A stretch of 64,000 bases of DNA, taken from Actinopolymorpha rutila. GTDB lineage: Bacteria; Actinomycetota; Actinomycetes; Propionibacteriales; Actinopolymorphaceae. Position 1 is the first letter of the stretch, and each line of letters starts with the position of its first letter. A program made the translations under genes and the position numbers. This document shows, in pieces, positions 24,548-33,036 of the stretch. Location: the NCBI RefSeq assembly GCF_013407855.1, contig NZ_JACBZH010000001.1, forward strand, positions 5,642,001 to 5,706,000, written 5' to 3'. The notes under the pieces are model-generated. The model was not told where the DNA came from. It ran no database searches and worked only from the letters and a program-made list of their open reading frames with translations.

Positions 24548-24808
24548 GCGACGGACGTGAGCTCGCCGCGGAATCCGCACAATACGCAGAACCATTGCCA
24601 ACGACCGTCTGCGCAGGTCAGCGAACCTTGAGCTCTCCAAGCGACGAAGCCGCAGAACGTCGCGTCAACTGGCCGGCAATTGCCAGAGATCCACAAGAGC
24701 GGACTGACGGAGATTGTGCGAGACTTCTGCGCCGGTTCAGAGCCATCACAGGCTTGGACCGCCACGGGTCGTCTGACCTGGGCAGCCACGTCGCCGGGTC
24801 GGCAACGG
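24548..24808. repeat. Dispersed repeat, copy A (diverged)
   Basis: Shares with 52837-53200 and 56778-57155 an ordered series of identical blocks: ATCCGCACA, TACGCAGAACC, GTCTGCGCAGGTCAGCGA, CCGCAGAACGTCGCG, CAATTGCC, GACTTCTGCGCC and CTGGGCAG, followed by CGTCGCCGGG. This is the most diverged copy. It sits just upstream of a nucleotidyltransferase fragment. Read on the minus strand it carries a degraded version of a frame kept better in copy B (WFCVLCGF ... GELTS against GFCVVCGCGGLTS). Confidence 0.65.
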
Positions 24809-24837
24809 ACGCTTGGCCGGACTCGCGCCTGCACTAC

Positions 24838-24960
24838 GAGAGCGACCCTGACGAGGTTGCCGACAAGACCATTCTCGGTGAGGCCGGATTCGATCGGGCG
24901 GAGGGAGGCGACTTCGCTGACGTCTACCACCTCGCCCACTTATTCGGCGAGACAACTGAT
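24838..24960 (+). pseudogene. AbiEii-type nucleotidyltransferase fragment
   Basis: The plus frame reads DPDEVADKTILGEAGFDRAE then GGDFADVYHLAHLFGE. This matches the C-terminal segment KTLALYGRAEGRDFADIYHL of the nucleotidyltransferase-like gene at 31903-32557. No N-terminal catalytic part is present upstream, where repeat copy A abuts, so it is a short relic of a toxin-antitoxin gene. Confidence 0.65.
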
Positions 24961-25265
24961 CACCTGACCACACACGCAGTCAGCCATAACGGCCCGAAAC
25001 TGCGATCCCGACACGATCATCACGGTGGCGCAAAACCATTGATGCTTTTACAGGAAAGCCCCCAACCGGGCACTTGACCTGCACGGTTACAGGTTGGCGC
25101 ACGGTGCGTCAGGCAGTCGGGTCCAGTCGGGCGCTGGCGCCAGGTGGCCGGCAGTCTTCCGGCCCTGTGCGTATCTTCCCGCGTCTGTTGGGCCGGACCC
25201 CCTCCTGGACCAGTGGCGGCTCCAGCGTGCCCGGTTCGGTGCGGCCGCGGACCCCGGCGCGGGTG

Positions 25266-26627
25266 TCAGGTCGAGGAGGGGAGGGAAAGCCGCATGCGGA
25301 GACCGCGGTCCAGGGGTTCCGCTGTGACGGTGCCGCCGTGGGTCTCGACGACCTGTTTGACGATGGCGAGTCCGAGGCCGGATCCGGGGAGGGAGCGGGC
25401 GGTCGGTGAGCGGTAGAAGCGGTCGTAGACGAAGGGCAGGTCGTCCGCCGGGATGCCCGGGCCCTGGTCGGTGACGGTGACCGTACCGTCGGGGAATACT
25501 CCGACCAGGACCTGGCCGCCGTCCGGGCTCCACTTGACCGCGTTGTCGACGAGGTTGCTCACGGCGCGTTCCAGTGCGTCGGGGTCGGCGTGTACCAGGC
25601 ATTCGGACAGGTCGGTATGCAGCGACACATGCGGGCTTCGCCGGGCGGCCCGGGCCACCACCCGTTCTGCGAGGAGGTCGAGGCGGGTGTCCTCGGCGTG
25701 GGTGTGCTGCTGCCCGTACCGGGCCAGTTCCACCAGGTCGTTGACGAGGGACCGCAGCTCCTCGGCCTGGAAACGGGCCTGCTCGACCAGCGCGGGGGCC
25801 TGCGGATCGGCCACGCCAGGGCCGTCGCCGAGCAGTTCCAGATTGGTGATGATACTGGTCAGCGGGGTACGCAGTTCGTGCGAGGCGTCGGCGACCAGCC
25901 GCCGCTGTGCCCATACAGACTCCTCCACCGCGGCCATCATCGCGGTGAATGAGCGCGCCAGCCGGGCGATCTCGTCGCGTCCCCAGACGTCGATCCGGGC
26001 GGTGAGGTCCCGGGTGGCCGTCACGTGCTCGACCGTCTCGGTGAGCCTCCGCACCGGGCGGAGTACCCGGCCGGCCACGAGTCGCGCGCCGAGGGCCGCC
26101 AGCAGGGTGCCGATGGCCGTGATCGCGGCAAGCAGGGCGGCGAGCGGACGGAGGGTGGACTCAACCACTGACTGCGGTATCGCCGCCCGGACCACCGCGC
26201 CCTTCCAGCCGGCCAGCGGCGCGGTGTACACGCGATAGTGCACCCCCTGGTACTCCGCGTCTTGGAAGTACGCCGGGGCCTTGCCCTGGGAGACCAGCAC
26301 GTCCCGCTCGGTGACCGCTATGAAGGCGCCGCCAGGACCGGCCTCGACCGGCGGGACCATGAACTGCAGCCGCGTGGAGCCGACGGTGACCGGCGAGGTC
26401 GGCACCGTCAGCCGGGATCCCTCCCGCTCCTGCTTCATCTGCTGCACCTTGAACTTGAAGTCCTCGAGCAGCTTGGAGGCGTCCTGGTCGGCGGCGGCTA
26501 CGAGGATCTCGTCGTGCTGATGGTGCAGGTCGGCGCTGAGCGAAGGGTAGATGATCAGCGAGGCCAGCAGCAGCGCCGCGAAGACCACCGTGCCGCCCGC
26601 CAGTGCCACCCGGTTTCCCAGGGTCAC
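25266..26627 (-). CDS. Sensor histidine kinase (MprB/CutS-like)
   Basis: 453 aa from GTG 26627, which overlaps the response-regulator TGA (GTGA); longer frames upstream are shadows of the regulator. Order: TM1 (~9-30), an extracytoplasmic sensor (~31-165), TM2 (~168-190, LAALLAAITAIGTLLAALGA), HAMP (LRPVRRLTETVEHV), HisKA with phospho-acceptor DASHELRTPL near residue 247, and HATPase with N box NLVDNAVKWSPDGG, G1 DQGPGIP and G2 GSGLGLAIVKQ. It is a complete class I kinase. Its signal may relate to the secreted repeat protein encoded just upstream. Confidence 0.93.
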   Translation of the reverse strand: MTLGNRVALAGGTVVFAALLLASLIIYPSLSADLHHQHDEILVAAADQDASKLLEDFKFKVQQMKQEREGSRLTVPTSPVTVGSTRLQFMVPPVEAGPGGAFIAVTERDVLVSQGKAPAYFQDAEYQGVHYRVYTAPLAGWKGAVVRAAIPQSVVESTLRPLAALLAAITAIGTLLAALGARLVAGRVLRPVRRLTETVEHVTATRDLTARIDVWGRDEIARLARSFTAMMAAVEESVWAQRRLVADASHELRTPLTSIITNLELLGDGPGVADPQAPALVEQARFQAEELRSLVNDLVELARYGQQHTHAEDTRLDLLAERVVARAARRSPHVSLHTDLSECLVHADPDALERAVSNLVDNAVKWSPDGGQVLVGVFPDGTVTVTDQGPGIPADDLPFVYDRFYRSPTARSLPGSGLGLAIVKQVVETHGGTVTAEPLDRGLRMRLSLPSST

Positions 26628-27298
26628 GGCTCCTCCCGCAGCACATAGCCGAGCCCGCGCACGGTCTGGAGCAGCCGGGGCTCGCCGCCGGCCTCCAGCT
26701 TGCCGCGCAGACAACTGATATAGACCCACAGCGCGTTGGAGGACGGCCCGAAGTCGTAGCCCCACACCGACTCGAAGATCAGCGACCGGCTCAGCACCCG
26801 CCGCGGGTTGCGCAGGAACAGCTCCAGCAGCGCGTATTCGGTGCGGGTGAGCTCCAGCGTCCGCCCGCCGCGGCGGGCCTGGCAGGCCGCCATGTCCAGT
26901 TCCAGGTCGGCGAAGCGGATGACCTCCTCCTGGGCGGCGGCGCCGCGCCGCAGCAACGCGCGTACGCGGGCCCTGAGCTCGTCGAGGGCGAACGGCTTGA
27001 CCAGGTAGTCGTCGGCGCCCGCATCCAGACCGGCCACCCGGTCCTCGACAAGGTCCCGGGCAGTGAGCATGAGGATTGGCACGCGGTCGCCCCGGGCCCG
27101 GACCCGGCGGCACACCTCCAGGCCGTTCGGCTCCGGCATCAGCACGTCGAGGATGACGACGTCGGGCTGGCCACCGCCGAGTGCCTCCAACGCCTCGGTA
27201 CCGTCCGCTGCCTCGGCCACCTCGTGGCCGTCCCGGGTCAGGGCCCTGGAAAGCGCGAGGCGCACCGCGTCGTCGTCGTCCACCACCAGCACACGCAT
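26624..27298 (-). CDS. OmpR-family response regulator (MprA-like)
   Basis: 224 aa from ATG 27298 (MRVLVVDDDDAVRLALSRAL); the 324-codon frame listed upstream is a shadow of the repeat gene. The receiver has acidic pocket DDDD, phospho-acceptor VVILDVLMP near residue 51, switch residue LTARD and KPF Lys. The C-terminal winged helix is typical (LELTRTEYALLELFLRNPRR, VLSRSLIFESVWGYDF, YISCLRGKL, VRGLGYVLR). It is translated together with the kinase through a GTGA overlap. Confidence 0.95.
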   Translation of the reverse strand: MRVLVVDDDDAVRLALSRALTRDGHEVAEAADGTEALEALGGGQPDVVILDVLMPEPNGLEVCRRVRARGDRVPILMLTARDLVEDRVAGLDAGADDYLVKPFALDELRARVRALLRRGAAAQEEVIRFADLELDMAACQARRGGRTLELTRTEYALLELFLRNPRRVLSRSLIFESVWGYDFGPSSNALWVYISCLRGKLEAGGEPRLLQTVRGLGYVLREEP

Positions 27299-27337
27299 GG
27301 CTGCAATCGTCCCGTCCAGGAGGTCAATGGCGAATAT

Positions 27338-27374
27338 GGGCGGCCAGCCCGGAGAGTCCCGGGGCCGGCCGCCC
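27338..27374 (-). terminator. Hairpin between repeat-protein gene and response regulator
   Basis: The arms GGGCGGCC (27338-27345) and GGCCGCCC (27367-27374) are complementary, with further partial pairing inside (GCCCGG and CCGGGG). It starts 10 nt after the stop of the repeat protein gene and lies in the only 85-nt gap before the regulator. It could end or attenuate transcription into the two-component genes. Confidence 0.45.
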
Positions 27375-27383
27375 GCTGTCGGT

Positions 27384-28193
27384 TCAGCGCTTGGAGGACT
27401 GCCCGCCGGCGGCCAGCTCATCCGGTCCCCTGTGCCTGATGACGACCTTGCCGTCCCCCGGCTTGCCCTTGCCCTTCTCCTCCACGACCTGCTTGCCGAG
27501 GGCCTGCTTGGCCGCCGCCAGGGCCTTCTCGAAACGCACCGGACTGACGCCCAGTTCCTTCGCGATCGCCGCGAACTCGGCGCTGCGCGGGTCGACACCG
27601 TGCGACCGATCGGCCAGCGCGAACAGCTCCTTCAGCGCGTGCTCCGCGGAGGCGACGCCGACGTCCAGCCGGGCGGCGACGGCCTCGGCCAAGAGCCTCA
27701 CGGTGCCGGCGTCGTCCGGTCCCCTGTGCCTGATGACGACCTTGCCGTCCCCCGGCTTGCCCTTGCCCTTCTCCTCCACGACCTGCTTGCCGAGGGCCTG
27801 CTTGGCCGCCGCCAGGGCCTTCTCGAAACGCACCGGACTGACGCCCAGTTCCTTCGCGATCGCCGCGAACTCGGCGCTGCGCGGGTCGACACCGTGCGAC
27901 CGATCGGCCAGCGCGAACAGCTCCTTCAGCGCGTGCTCCGCGGAGGCGACGCCGACGTCCAGCCGGGCGGCGACGGCCTCGGCCAAGAGCCTCACGGTGC
28001 CGGCGTCGTCCGGTCCCCTGTGCCTGATGACGACCTTGCCGTCCCCCGGCTTGCCCTTCGCCCCGGCAGCTGCAACCGCCTTGGCCTTGGCCGTGTCGGA
28101 CGACGGGCTCGCGGACGCGGCCGCCGACGCAGTCAGGCAGACCGCCGTGGCGACCGCGGCCACCACAGCCATCAAACGCACCCTGCTTCTCAT
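27384..28193 (-). CDS. Secreted protein with exact 98-residue tandem duplication
   Basis: 269 aa from ATG 28193, giving MRSRVRLMAVVAAVATAVCL plus an Ala-rich cleavage region, a good Sec signal peptide (a longer frame from 28253 would bury it). The mature part has two copies of a 98-residue unit (KVVIRHRGPDDAGTVRLLAE, AVAARLDVGVASAEHALKEL, SAEFAAIAKELGVSPVRFEK, ALAAAKQALGKQVVEEK) plus the start of a third. It is predicted to be charged and helical. The repeat is 294 bp at DNA level with no difference seen. It lies just upstream of a two-component system in the same direction and may be its target or its sensed ligand. No function is known to me. Confidence 0.85.
   Translation of the reverse strand: MRSRVRLMAVVAAVATAVCLTASAAASASPSSDTAKAKAVAAAGAKGKPGDGKVVIRHRGPDDAGTVRLLAEAVAARLDVGVASAEHALKELFALADRSHGVDPRSAEFAAIAKELGVSPVRFEKALAAAKQALGKQVVEEKGKGKPGDGKVVIRHRGPDDAGTVRLLAEAVAARLDVGVASAEHALKELFALADRSHGVDPRSAEFAAIAKELGVSPVRFEKALAAAKQALGKQVVEEKGKGKPGDGKVVIRHRGPDELAAGGQSSKR
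27421..28058. repeat. Tandem direct repeat, 294-bp period, 2 full copies plus a partial third
   Basis: TCCGGTCCCCTGTGCCTGAT begins at 27421, 27715 and 28009, exactly 294 bp apart. Copies 1 and 2 read identically by eye across the whole unit; copy 3 stops matching after ~50 bp. The period is a multiple of three, so the coding frame is kept. Such identity implies very recent duplication or ongoing homogenisation, and copy number may vary between isolates. Confidence 0.95.
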
Positions 28194-28794
28194 ACCTGCT
28201 CCCCTTCGCACTCGTGGGCCGGCGACTGCCGCCGCCCAAGTCGAGAAGACCATGTGGAACTCAAGGGAACTCTCAAGAAACCTTAGGCCGGCCTTAGGCC
28301 GCGATCCGTGGATCGGGTGCGTCGTCCATCAGCCGGTCGCGCGTGCCGGGTTGGTGCCGGGATGGCACTGGCCGAGCGGGCGGCCTGTCGGACCTGGTCT
28401 TGAGCAAGGTCGCGATCGCGGAGACGAGGCTGGCTGGCTTTGGTGGTGCGGGGGAGCGCCCACGCCTGTCCGCCGGACAGGGGCGGATGTGGCCTGAACG
28501 TGTCACAGGCCTTGATGATCGTGATGACGGGCGCTGAATTTGTATGGCAGCGCTTCGTAGAACGGTCCAAGTTCGCCGGGGCACTGCTGGAGCGACGGAC
28601 CGGCACGAGATTCGCAGTCCGGTTCCCGATCCCGTCTCAAGCACACCGTAGGGCGCTGTCCATCGCCGTCTCATTGCACACGCCACCGTGATCCGCTCCA
28701 GGTGAAGGGAACACCCGACCATGCCATGTGTTCTCCGGCCCTGTTCACCGCCGTCGTGATGACACGCCTGCGCTTAGTGTTCTGAGGAGTACTG
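28194..28794. other. Intergenic region without a clear gene
   Basis: About 600 bp between the divergent repeat-protein gene and the secreted glycosidase-like gene; it should hold both promoters. Local A+T rises around 28530-28560. Imperfect palindrome CCTGTCCGCCGGACAGG lies at 28464-28480. Minus-strand frames here are Arg/Pro-rich without motifs and are not called. Confidence 0.4.
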
Positions 28795-31700
28795 ATGCAA
28801 GGACTACTGCGCCGCGCGATGGCGGTAGCTCTCGCCGTCGCGGCAACATCGGTCTGGTCGGTGGCCCTGGCACCGACGCCAACCTTCGCCGCGGCAACAG
28901 CGGGCTCGGCTGTCACGTTCAGCCCCGCAGGTGCCACGTCGGTTCCCTCGGATCCCAACGACGTGGCCGGCTACGCTCCGGACGGCACCAGCAACATCGC
29001 GGTCGGTGCCACGGTGACGTCTTCCTCCAGTTACGAGATGCCCACCGAGACCTGGGCCATGGCCTTCCTGAACAACCAGGTGGCGGGCACCACCGACGGG
29101 TGGAGCACCAATCCGTACGAGAAGGTGCAGGAACCGACGGCCCCCGCGTGGGTGCGCTACGACTTCGGCGACACCTACGATCTGAACCGAGTCGTCGTCT
29201 TCCCACGGACCAAGAGTTTCCCGGCCGACTTCCGCGTCGAGGTGTCCGACGACGGCGACACCTACACCACCGTCTTCTCCAGCAGCGGCAACGCCGACAA
29301 CCGCACCGATCCAGTGGTGGTTGACCTGGCCGGGGTCAAGGGGCGGTACCTGCGCCTGTACGTCACCCGGCGCAACGGCGTCGCCACCGGCGACGGGTAC
29401 CTGGTACAGCTGTCCGAGCTCGCGGTCTTCGGCACGATCAGTGGCGTACATCTGTCCATCGACAAACCCGCGCTGCTCTTGCAGACCGGCGGCAGTGACC
29501 AGTTGCCGTACCGGGCCGCCGCACCCGGTGGTACGCCGCGGGTGGTCTGGTCCTCCTCCGACCCGGCGGTGGCGACGGTGGACGACACCGGCAAGGTGAC
29601 TGCGGTGGCGCCGGGCGAGGCGACGATCACATTGACCGCACCGCAACTCGACGTCTCGACGTCGATCCCGGTCCAGGTGCAGGACCACGTAGCGCGGATG
29701 GGTGAGGGCAACATCCTCATCTCGGTGTTCTGGCCACCCACGGGTGCCAACTACGTCAACGACACCCAGTACCGCTATCTCGGCGACGCCGGTATCGACG
29801 ACGTGGTGGGCAACGACACGCTGGCGACCAAGGACATCAACCTGAAGATGGCCCAACTCGCGTACCAGCATGGCCTGCAGGCGACGGTCTACGACAGCCG
29901 CTTCACGAGCTTCCCGACGATGTCCGACGACCAGATCAAGAAGCTCGCACGGGAGTACACCGACGTGCCGGGCGTAGGCGGGTTCTACCTCGTGGACGAG
30001 CCGTACGACCCCACCCCGTACCAGCATGTCGTCAACGCCATCGCCGACGTCGCACCCGGCTACGACGCGCACCTGAACTTCCTGCCCAGCAGCGTCTACC
30101 CATCAGAGGCGGCGTACGCGCAGGTCATGCAGAACTACCTGACCGGCATCGATGGCCGTGGCTACCTGATGTTCGACCGGTATCCGTTTGGACTGGCGGC
30201 GGACAGCATGGACTACACCGGCTTCCTGAACAACCTCAACACGGTACGCAAGGTCGGACTTGCCAACAACACCAAGACGGCGACCTACCTGCAGTCGATC
30301 GGGCTACCGGGCGGCTTCCGCCGACCCAACGCCACCGAGATCCGCTACGAGGCCAACCTGGCCCTGGCCTACGGATACAAGCAGCTGTCCTACTTCACCT
30401 GGTTCACCCCGACCAACCGTAGCCAGACGTTCACCGACGCCATCGTGACCGCCGACGGGCGCAAGACCGACCTGTACGAGCCGGTCAAGCAGCTCGACAG
30501 CGAGATCCACGCGATCGGCTCGACCCTGGCGAAGCTGGATGCGAGGCAGGTCTGGCAGAACGGCAACACCTACGGTCAGCCGACGGTGCCGACGGACTTC
30601 TTCGTCCACGCCGGCTCGGACCAGAACCTGACACTCTCCTACCTGCGTGACCGCGACACCGGCCGCAACTACCTGATGGTCGTCAACAACGACTTCACCA
30701 GGGGTCAGGACATCTCCCTCACCTTCGACCACGGCATCGGTTCGGTACAGGAACTCAGCCGCACCGACGGAACCCTCCGCACGCCGATCGCGCTGACGGA
30801 TGGCACGCCGCTGCACCGCCGGCTCGATGCGGGCGAGGCGGTGCTGTACGCGCTGCCCACCGGCTACGACTACGAGCACCCACCGGCCTGGAACGCGACC
30901 AGCGTCTACAACGCCGGTGACCGGGTCAGCTATCAGGGCAAGATCTACCTCGCCGCATGGCATTCCCGCAACCAGACACCGGGCGACCCGAACGGTCCGT
31001 GGCAGGAGACCGCGATGACCGACGACGGCACCCCGAAGTGGACGGCCTCGCGGATATTCGAGGCCGGCGACAAGGTCAGCTACCAGGGCAAGACCTACCT
31101 CGCCGCATGGCATTCCCGCAACCAGACACCGGGCGACCCGAACGGTCCGTGGCAGGAAATCGCGATGACCGACGACGGCACCCCGATCTGGACGGCCTCG
31201 CGGATTTTCCACGCCGGCGACAAGGTCAGCTATCAGGGCCACCTGTACGAGGCGCTGCAGTACACCCGCAATCAGGTGCCGGGTGAAGCGAACAGCCCAT
31301 GGAAAAACATCGACCCGCGCTACACCTTCGACGACAGTGTGCAGGGCTGGCAGGCGGGTCAGAACGTGACCGGGGTGGAACAGGTGACCTCCATCGCGAA
31401 CGGCCCGGGCCGCTGCTTCTCCGGTGGCTGCCTGCAGGCGAACACCGCGTCCGTGGCGCCGACAGCGGTACGCAGCGTCTACCTCGCCCCGGACCAGCCG
31501 ATCGACATGTCACGAGCCTCGACCTTCTCGCTGAAGTTCAACTCCTGGGGCAGCGTGCCCGGCGTCGACCAGGCGACCGGGTACCAGGTGACCGTGAGGC
31601 TGACCGGCGCCAACGGCGCCACGCTGACCAAGACGTTCAACACGTCGGCGGACGCGTGGACGCCGCTCTCGTTCGAGCTGAAGGGCTGGGCAGGTGCGTC

Positions 31701-31797
31701 GGCGGTGAGCCGGATCGAGATCGGGACCCGCACGGCCGACACGGACTACGGGGCGTGGCCCGGCAAGTTCCAGCTCGACAACGTGACCTGGCAGTAG
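28795..31797 (+). CDS. Secreted multidomain glycosidase-like protein (discoidin, Ig-like, catalytic-like core, three CBM5/12)
   Basis: 1000 aa, starting MQGLLRRAMAVALAVAATSV with a Sec signal peptide. In order: a discoidin/F5-8-C domain (~55-220; FGDTYDLNRVVVFPR, GRYLRLYVTRR), a Big-2 Ig-like domain (~222-300; VVWSSSDPAVATVDDTGKVT), and a TIM-barrel-like region with VGGFYLVDEPYDPTPY near residue 395, where the DEP acid resembles glycoside hydrolases. Then come three CBM5/12 repeats with a 50-residue period (~700-840; AWNATSVYNAGDRVSYQGK), and a C-terminal carbohydrate-binding-like sandwich ending QLDNVTWQ. It probably acts on an extracellular polysaccharide. The exact GH family is not identified. 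Confidence 0.85.
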   Translation: MQGLLRRAMAVALAVAATSVWSVALAPTPTFAAATAGSAVTFSPAGATSVPSDPNDVAGYAPDGTSNIAVGATVTSSSSYEMPTETWAMAFLNNQVAGTTDGWSTNPYEKVQEPTAPAWVRYDFGDTYDLNRVVVFPRTKSFPADFRVEVSDDGDTYTTVFSSSGNADNRTDPVVVDLAGVKGRYLRLYVTRRNGVATGDGYLVQLSELAVFGTISGVHLSIDKPALLLQTGGSDQLPYRAAAPGGTPRVVWSSSDPAVATVDDTGKVTAVAPGEATITLTAPQLDVSTSIPVQVQDHVARMGEGNILISVFWPPTGANYVNDTQYRYLGDAGIDDVVGNDTLATKDINLKMAQLAYQHGLQATVYDSRFTSFPTMSDDQIKKLAREYTDVPGVGGFYLVDEPYDPTPYQHVVNAIADVAPGYDAHLNFLPSSVYPSEAAYAQVMQNYLTGIDGRGYLMFDRYPFGLAADSMDYTGFLNNLNTVRKVGLANNTKTATYLQSIGLPGGFRRPNATEIRYEANLALAYGYKQLSYFTWFTPTNRSQTFTDAIVTADGRKTDLYEPVKQLDSEIHAIGSTLAKLDARQVWQNGNTYGQPTVPTDFFVHAGSDQNLTLSYLRDRDTGRNYLMVVNNDFTRGQDISLTFDHGIGSVQELSRTDGTLRTPIALTDGTPLHRRLDAGEAVLYALPTGYDYEHPPAWNATSVYNAGDRVSYQGKIYLAAWHSRNQTPGDPNGPWQETAMTDDGTPKWTASRIFEAGDKVSYQGKTYLAAWHSRNQTPGDPNGPWQEIAMTDDGTPIWTASRIFHAGDKVSYQGHLYEALQYTRNQVPGEANSPWKNIDPRYTFDDSVQGWQAGQNVTGVEQVTSIANGPGRCFSGGCLQANTASVAPTAVRSVYLAPDQPIDMSRASTFSLKFNSWGSVPGVDQATGYQVTVRLTGANGATLTKTFNTSADAWTPLSFELKGWAGASAVSRIEIGTRTADTDYGAWPGKFQLDNVTWQ
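30895..31310. repeat. Triplicated CBM5/12 coding repeat, 150-bp period
   Basis: The block GGTCAGCTATCAGGGCAAG recurs with GGTCAGC starting at 30924, 31074 and 31224. Units 1 and 2 are near-identical at DNA level (CTCGCCGCATGGCATTCCCG, CAACCAGACACCGGGCGACC), while unit 3 is diverged. This points to recent duplication of one chitin- or cellulose-binding module within the gene. Confidence 0.9.
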
Positions 31798-31807
31798 CCA
31801 CCGCCGG

Positions 31808-31835
31808 GGCGCCGCGAAGTCTGCCTCGCGGCGCC
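31808..31835 (+). terminator. Hairpin terminator after the glycosidase-like gene
   Basis: The perfect 10-bp stem GGCGCCGCGA / TCGCGGCGCC, with an 8-nt loop, starts 11 nt after the TAG at 31797. No U-run follows. It lies between convergent genes and could serve both strands. Confidence 0.65.
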
Positions 31836-31902
31836 TCGCCGGTCATCCCGTCGTGCGGGTCACTGCGCCCTGGACCGACTCGACCATCGGGTCGCGGAGA
31901 CC

Positions 31903-32557
31903 CTAGCGAGCTGTAAGTGTGGCCCGCCATTCGGCGAAGAAGGTTCTCAGCTCCGCGATGTCGGCGGCCCGGATTGGGATGTCGCGGTCGTTGAGGCGGT
32001 TGAGGCGGTTGAGGCTGTTGAGCATGGTGGCGAATATGTTGGTGTCGAATCCGGGGTCTTGTTCGTGTGCCCAGGATGATGAGGTTGTCTCGGCCGAATC
32101 TGTGGGCGAGGTGGTAGATGTCGGCGAAGTCGCGTCCTTCTGCCCGGCCGTAGAGGGCGAGGGTTTTTGGGGCTGCGAGATCGCGCTCGGCGAGGGTGGG
32201 GCCGAGAATGGTGTGGTGGGTTGGTTGGTCGGGTGGTGAGTCGCGGCCGAGGTCGATCACCAGGCTTTCGTCTCCATTAGTAATGAGGAGCCGTACGAAC
32301 TCGCGCTGGTCGACGATCCTTCGGGTGGTCCAGCCCCGAGTGTGGGCGGCTGTCTCGAAGCTGGTGGCCGCGTCGGGGATGCTCGACGTACGGCGGTGGA
32401 CGGCGAACAGGTCGATGTCGTTGGTTGCCCGGGTGATCAGTCCTGAGGCGATCAGGGCCGCGCCGCCGGCGAGGACGAAGCCTTTGCTTTCGGGGAGTTC
32501 GAAGAACAAGCGAGCCGCGGCCAGCTGCAGGGATGTCAGGTCGGGGTGTGTGCTCAT
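31903..32557 (-). pseudogene. AbiEii/AbiGii-type nucleotidyltransferase with one frameshift
   Basis: ATG 32557 opens STHPDLTSLQLAAARLFFEL, then the nucleotidyltransferase signature VLAGGAALIASGLITRATND with IDLFAVH, and KTLALYGRAEGRDFADIYHL. After RDNLI (near 32085) the reading frame slips. The expected C-terminus continues in the next frame (AHEQDPGFDTNIFATMLNSL, ELRTFFAEWRATLTAR) to TAG 31903. The total of 655 nt is one base over a multiple of three, so a single inserted base breaks it. If read unshifted, translation runs on across the 3' end of the glycosidase gene. This is the toxin half of a toxin-antitoxin-like pair. Confidence 0.75.
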
Positions 32558-32558
32558 G

Positions 32559-32765
32559 TCACGCGGCCTGGGAGTGGGTTTGCTCGATGAGTGGCGCCCA
32601 TGCGCGTCTGATGTCGGTGGGGAGGATGAGGTCGGGCCACAGGTCGGCCAGGAGGGTGCCGTCGATGTAGGTGAGGATGTCGTCGGCGGTGCCTTCGCGT
32701 AGGACGATGAGAACCTCGGTGCGTGCCTCGACGTCATGCGAGGTGCTTAGGGCTCCAAGCGATCA
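32559..32765 (-). pseudogene. HTH-type antitoxin, C-terminal fragment only
   Basis: The minus frame ending at TGA 32559 reads VLREGTADDILTYIDGTLLA then DLWPDLILPTDIRRAWAPLI, one nt before the nucleotidyltransferase ATG. It is nearly the same as the C-terminus of the antitoxin-like pseudogene at 57593-58114. The N-terminal HTH half is missing. The adjoining DNA (GAATTGCGTG, GCACATGATCGCTTGGAGCC) also matches 57470-57545, so an identical deletion junction or shared ancestral element underlies both loci. Confidence 0.7.
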
Positions 32766-33036
32766 TGTGCTCCACGCAATTCAGACCTTATGGGCGCTCG
32801 CTTCGCTCACACGGTGGCAGGACATGGCGTCGTCCGGCCCCGTCAAGATTCGGTAGAGAGGCAATCCGTCTGGTGGTGTGCTCATGAGGAGAAGGATCCC
32901 AGTCGTACCCGCCCACCGAGCCCAACGGGCCAGCGGTGTTCTTGGTGGCAAGGTGCAGGTGAGGGCGCTGTGGAAGCGTGTGATTCTTCTCATCCGGCTC
33001 GCCGGAAGTTCTGAGGAACCAGCGTGGCTGTGCGAA

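Noticed and set aside
27416..28058. CRISPR array
   Set aside because: The repeats have a 294-bp period, are identical throughout and encode protein; there are no short spacers.
28283..28722. Possible transposase fragment on the minus strand
   Set aside because: Some Arg/Pro-rich stretches superficially look IS-like, but no DDE motif or terminal repeats could be recognised.
30304..31242. 312-codon minus-strand frame with internal repeats
   Set aside because: It mirrors the CBM5/12 repeats of the plus-strand glycosidase-like gene; no independent start signal.
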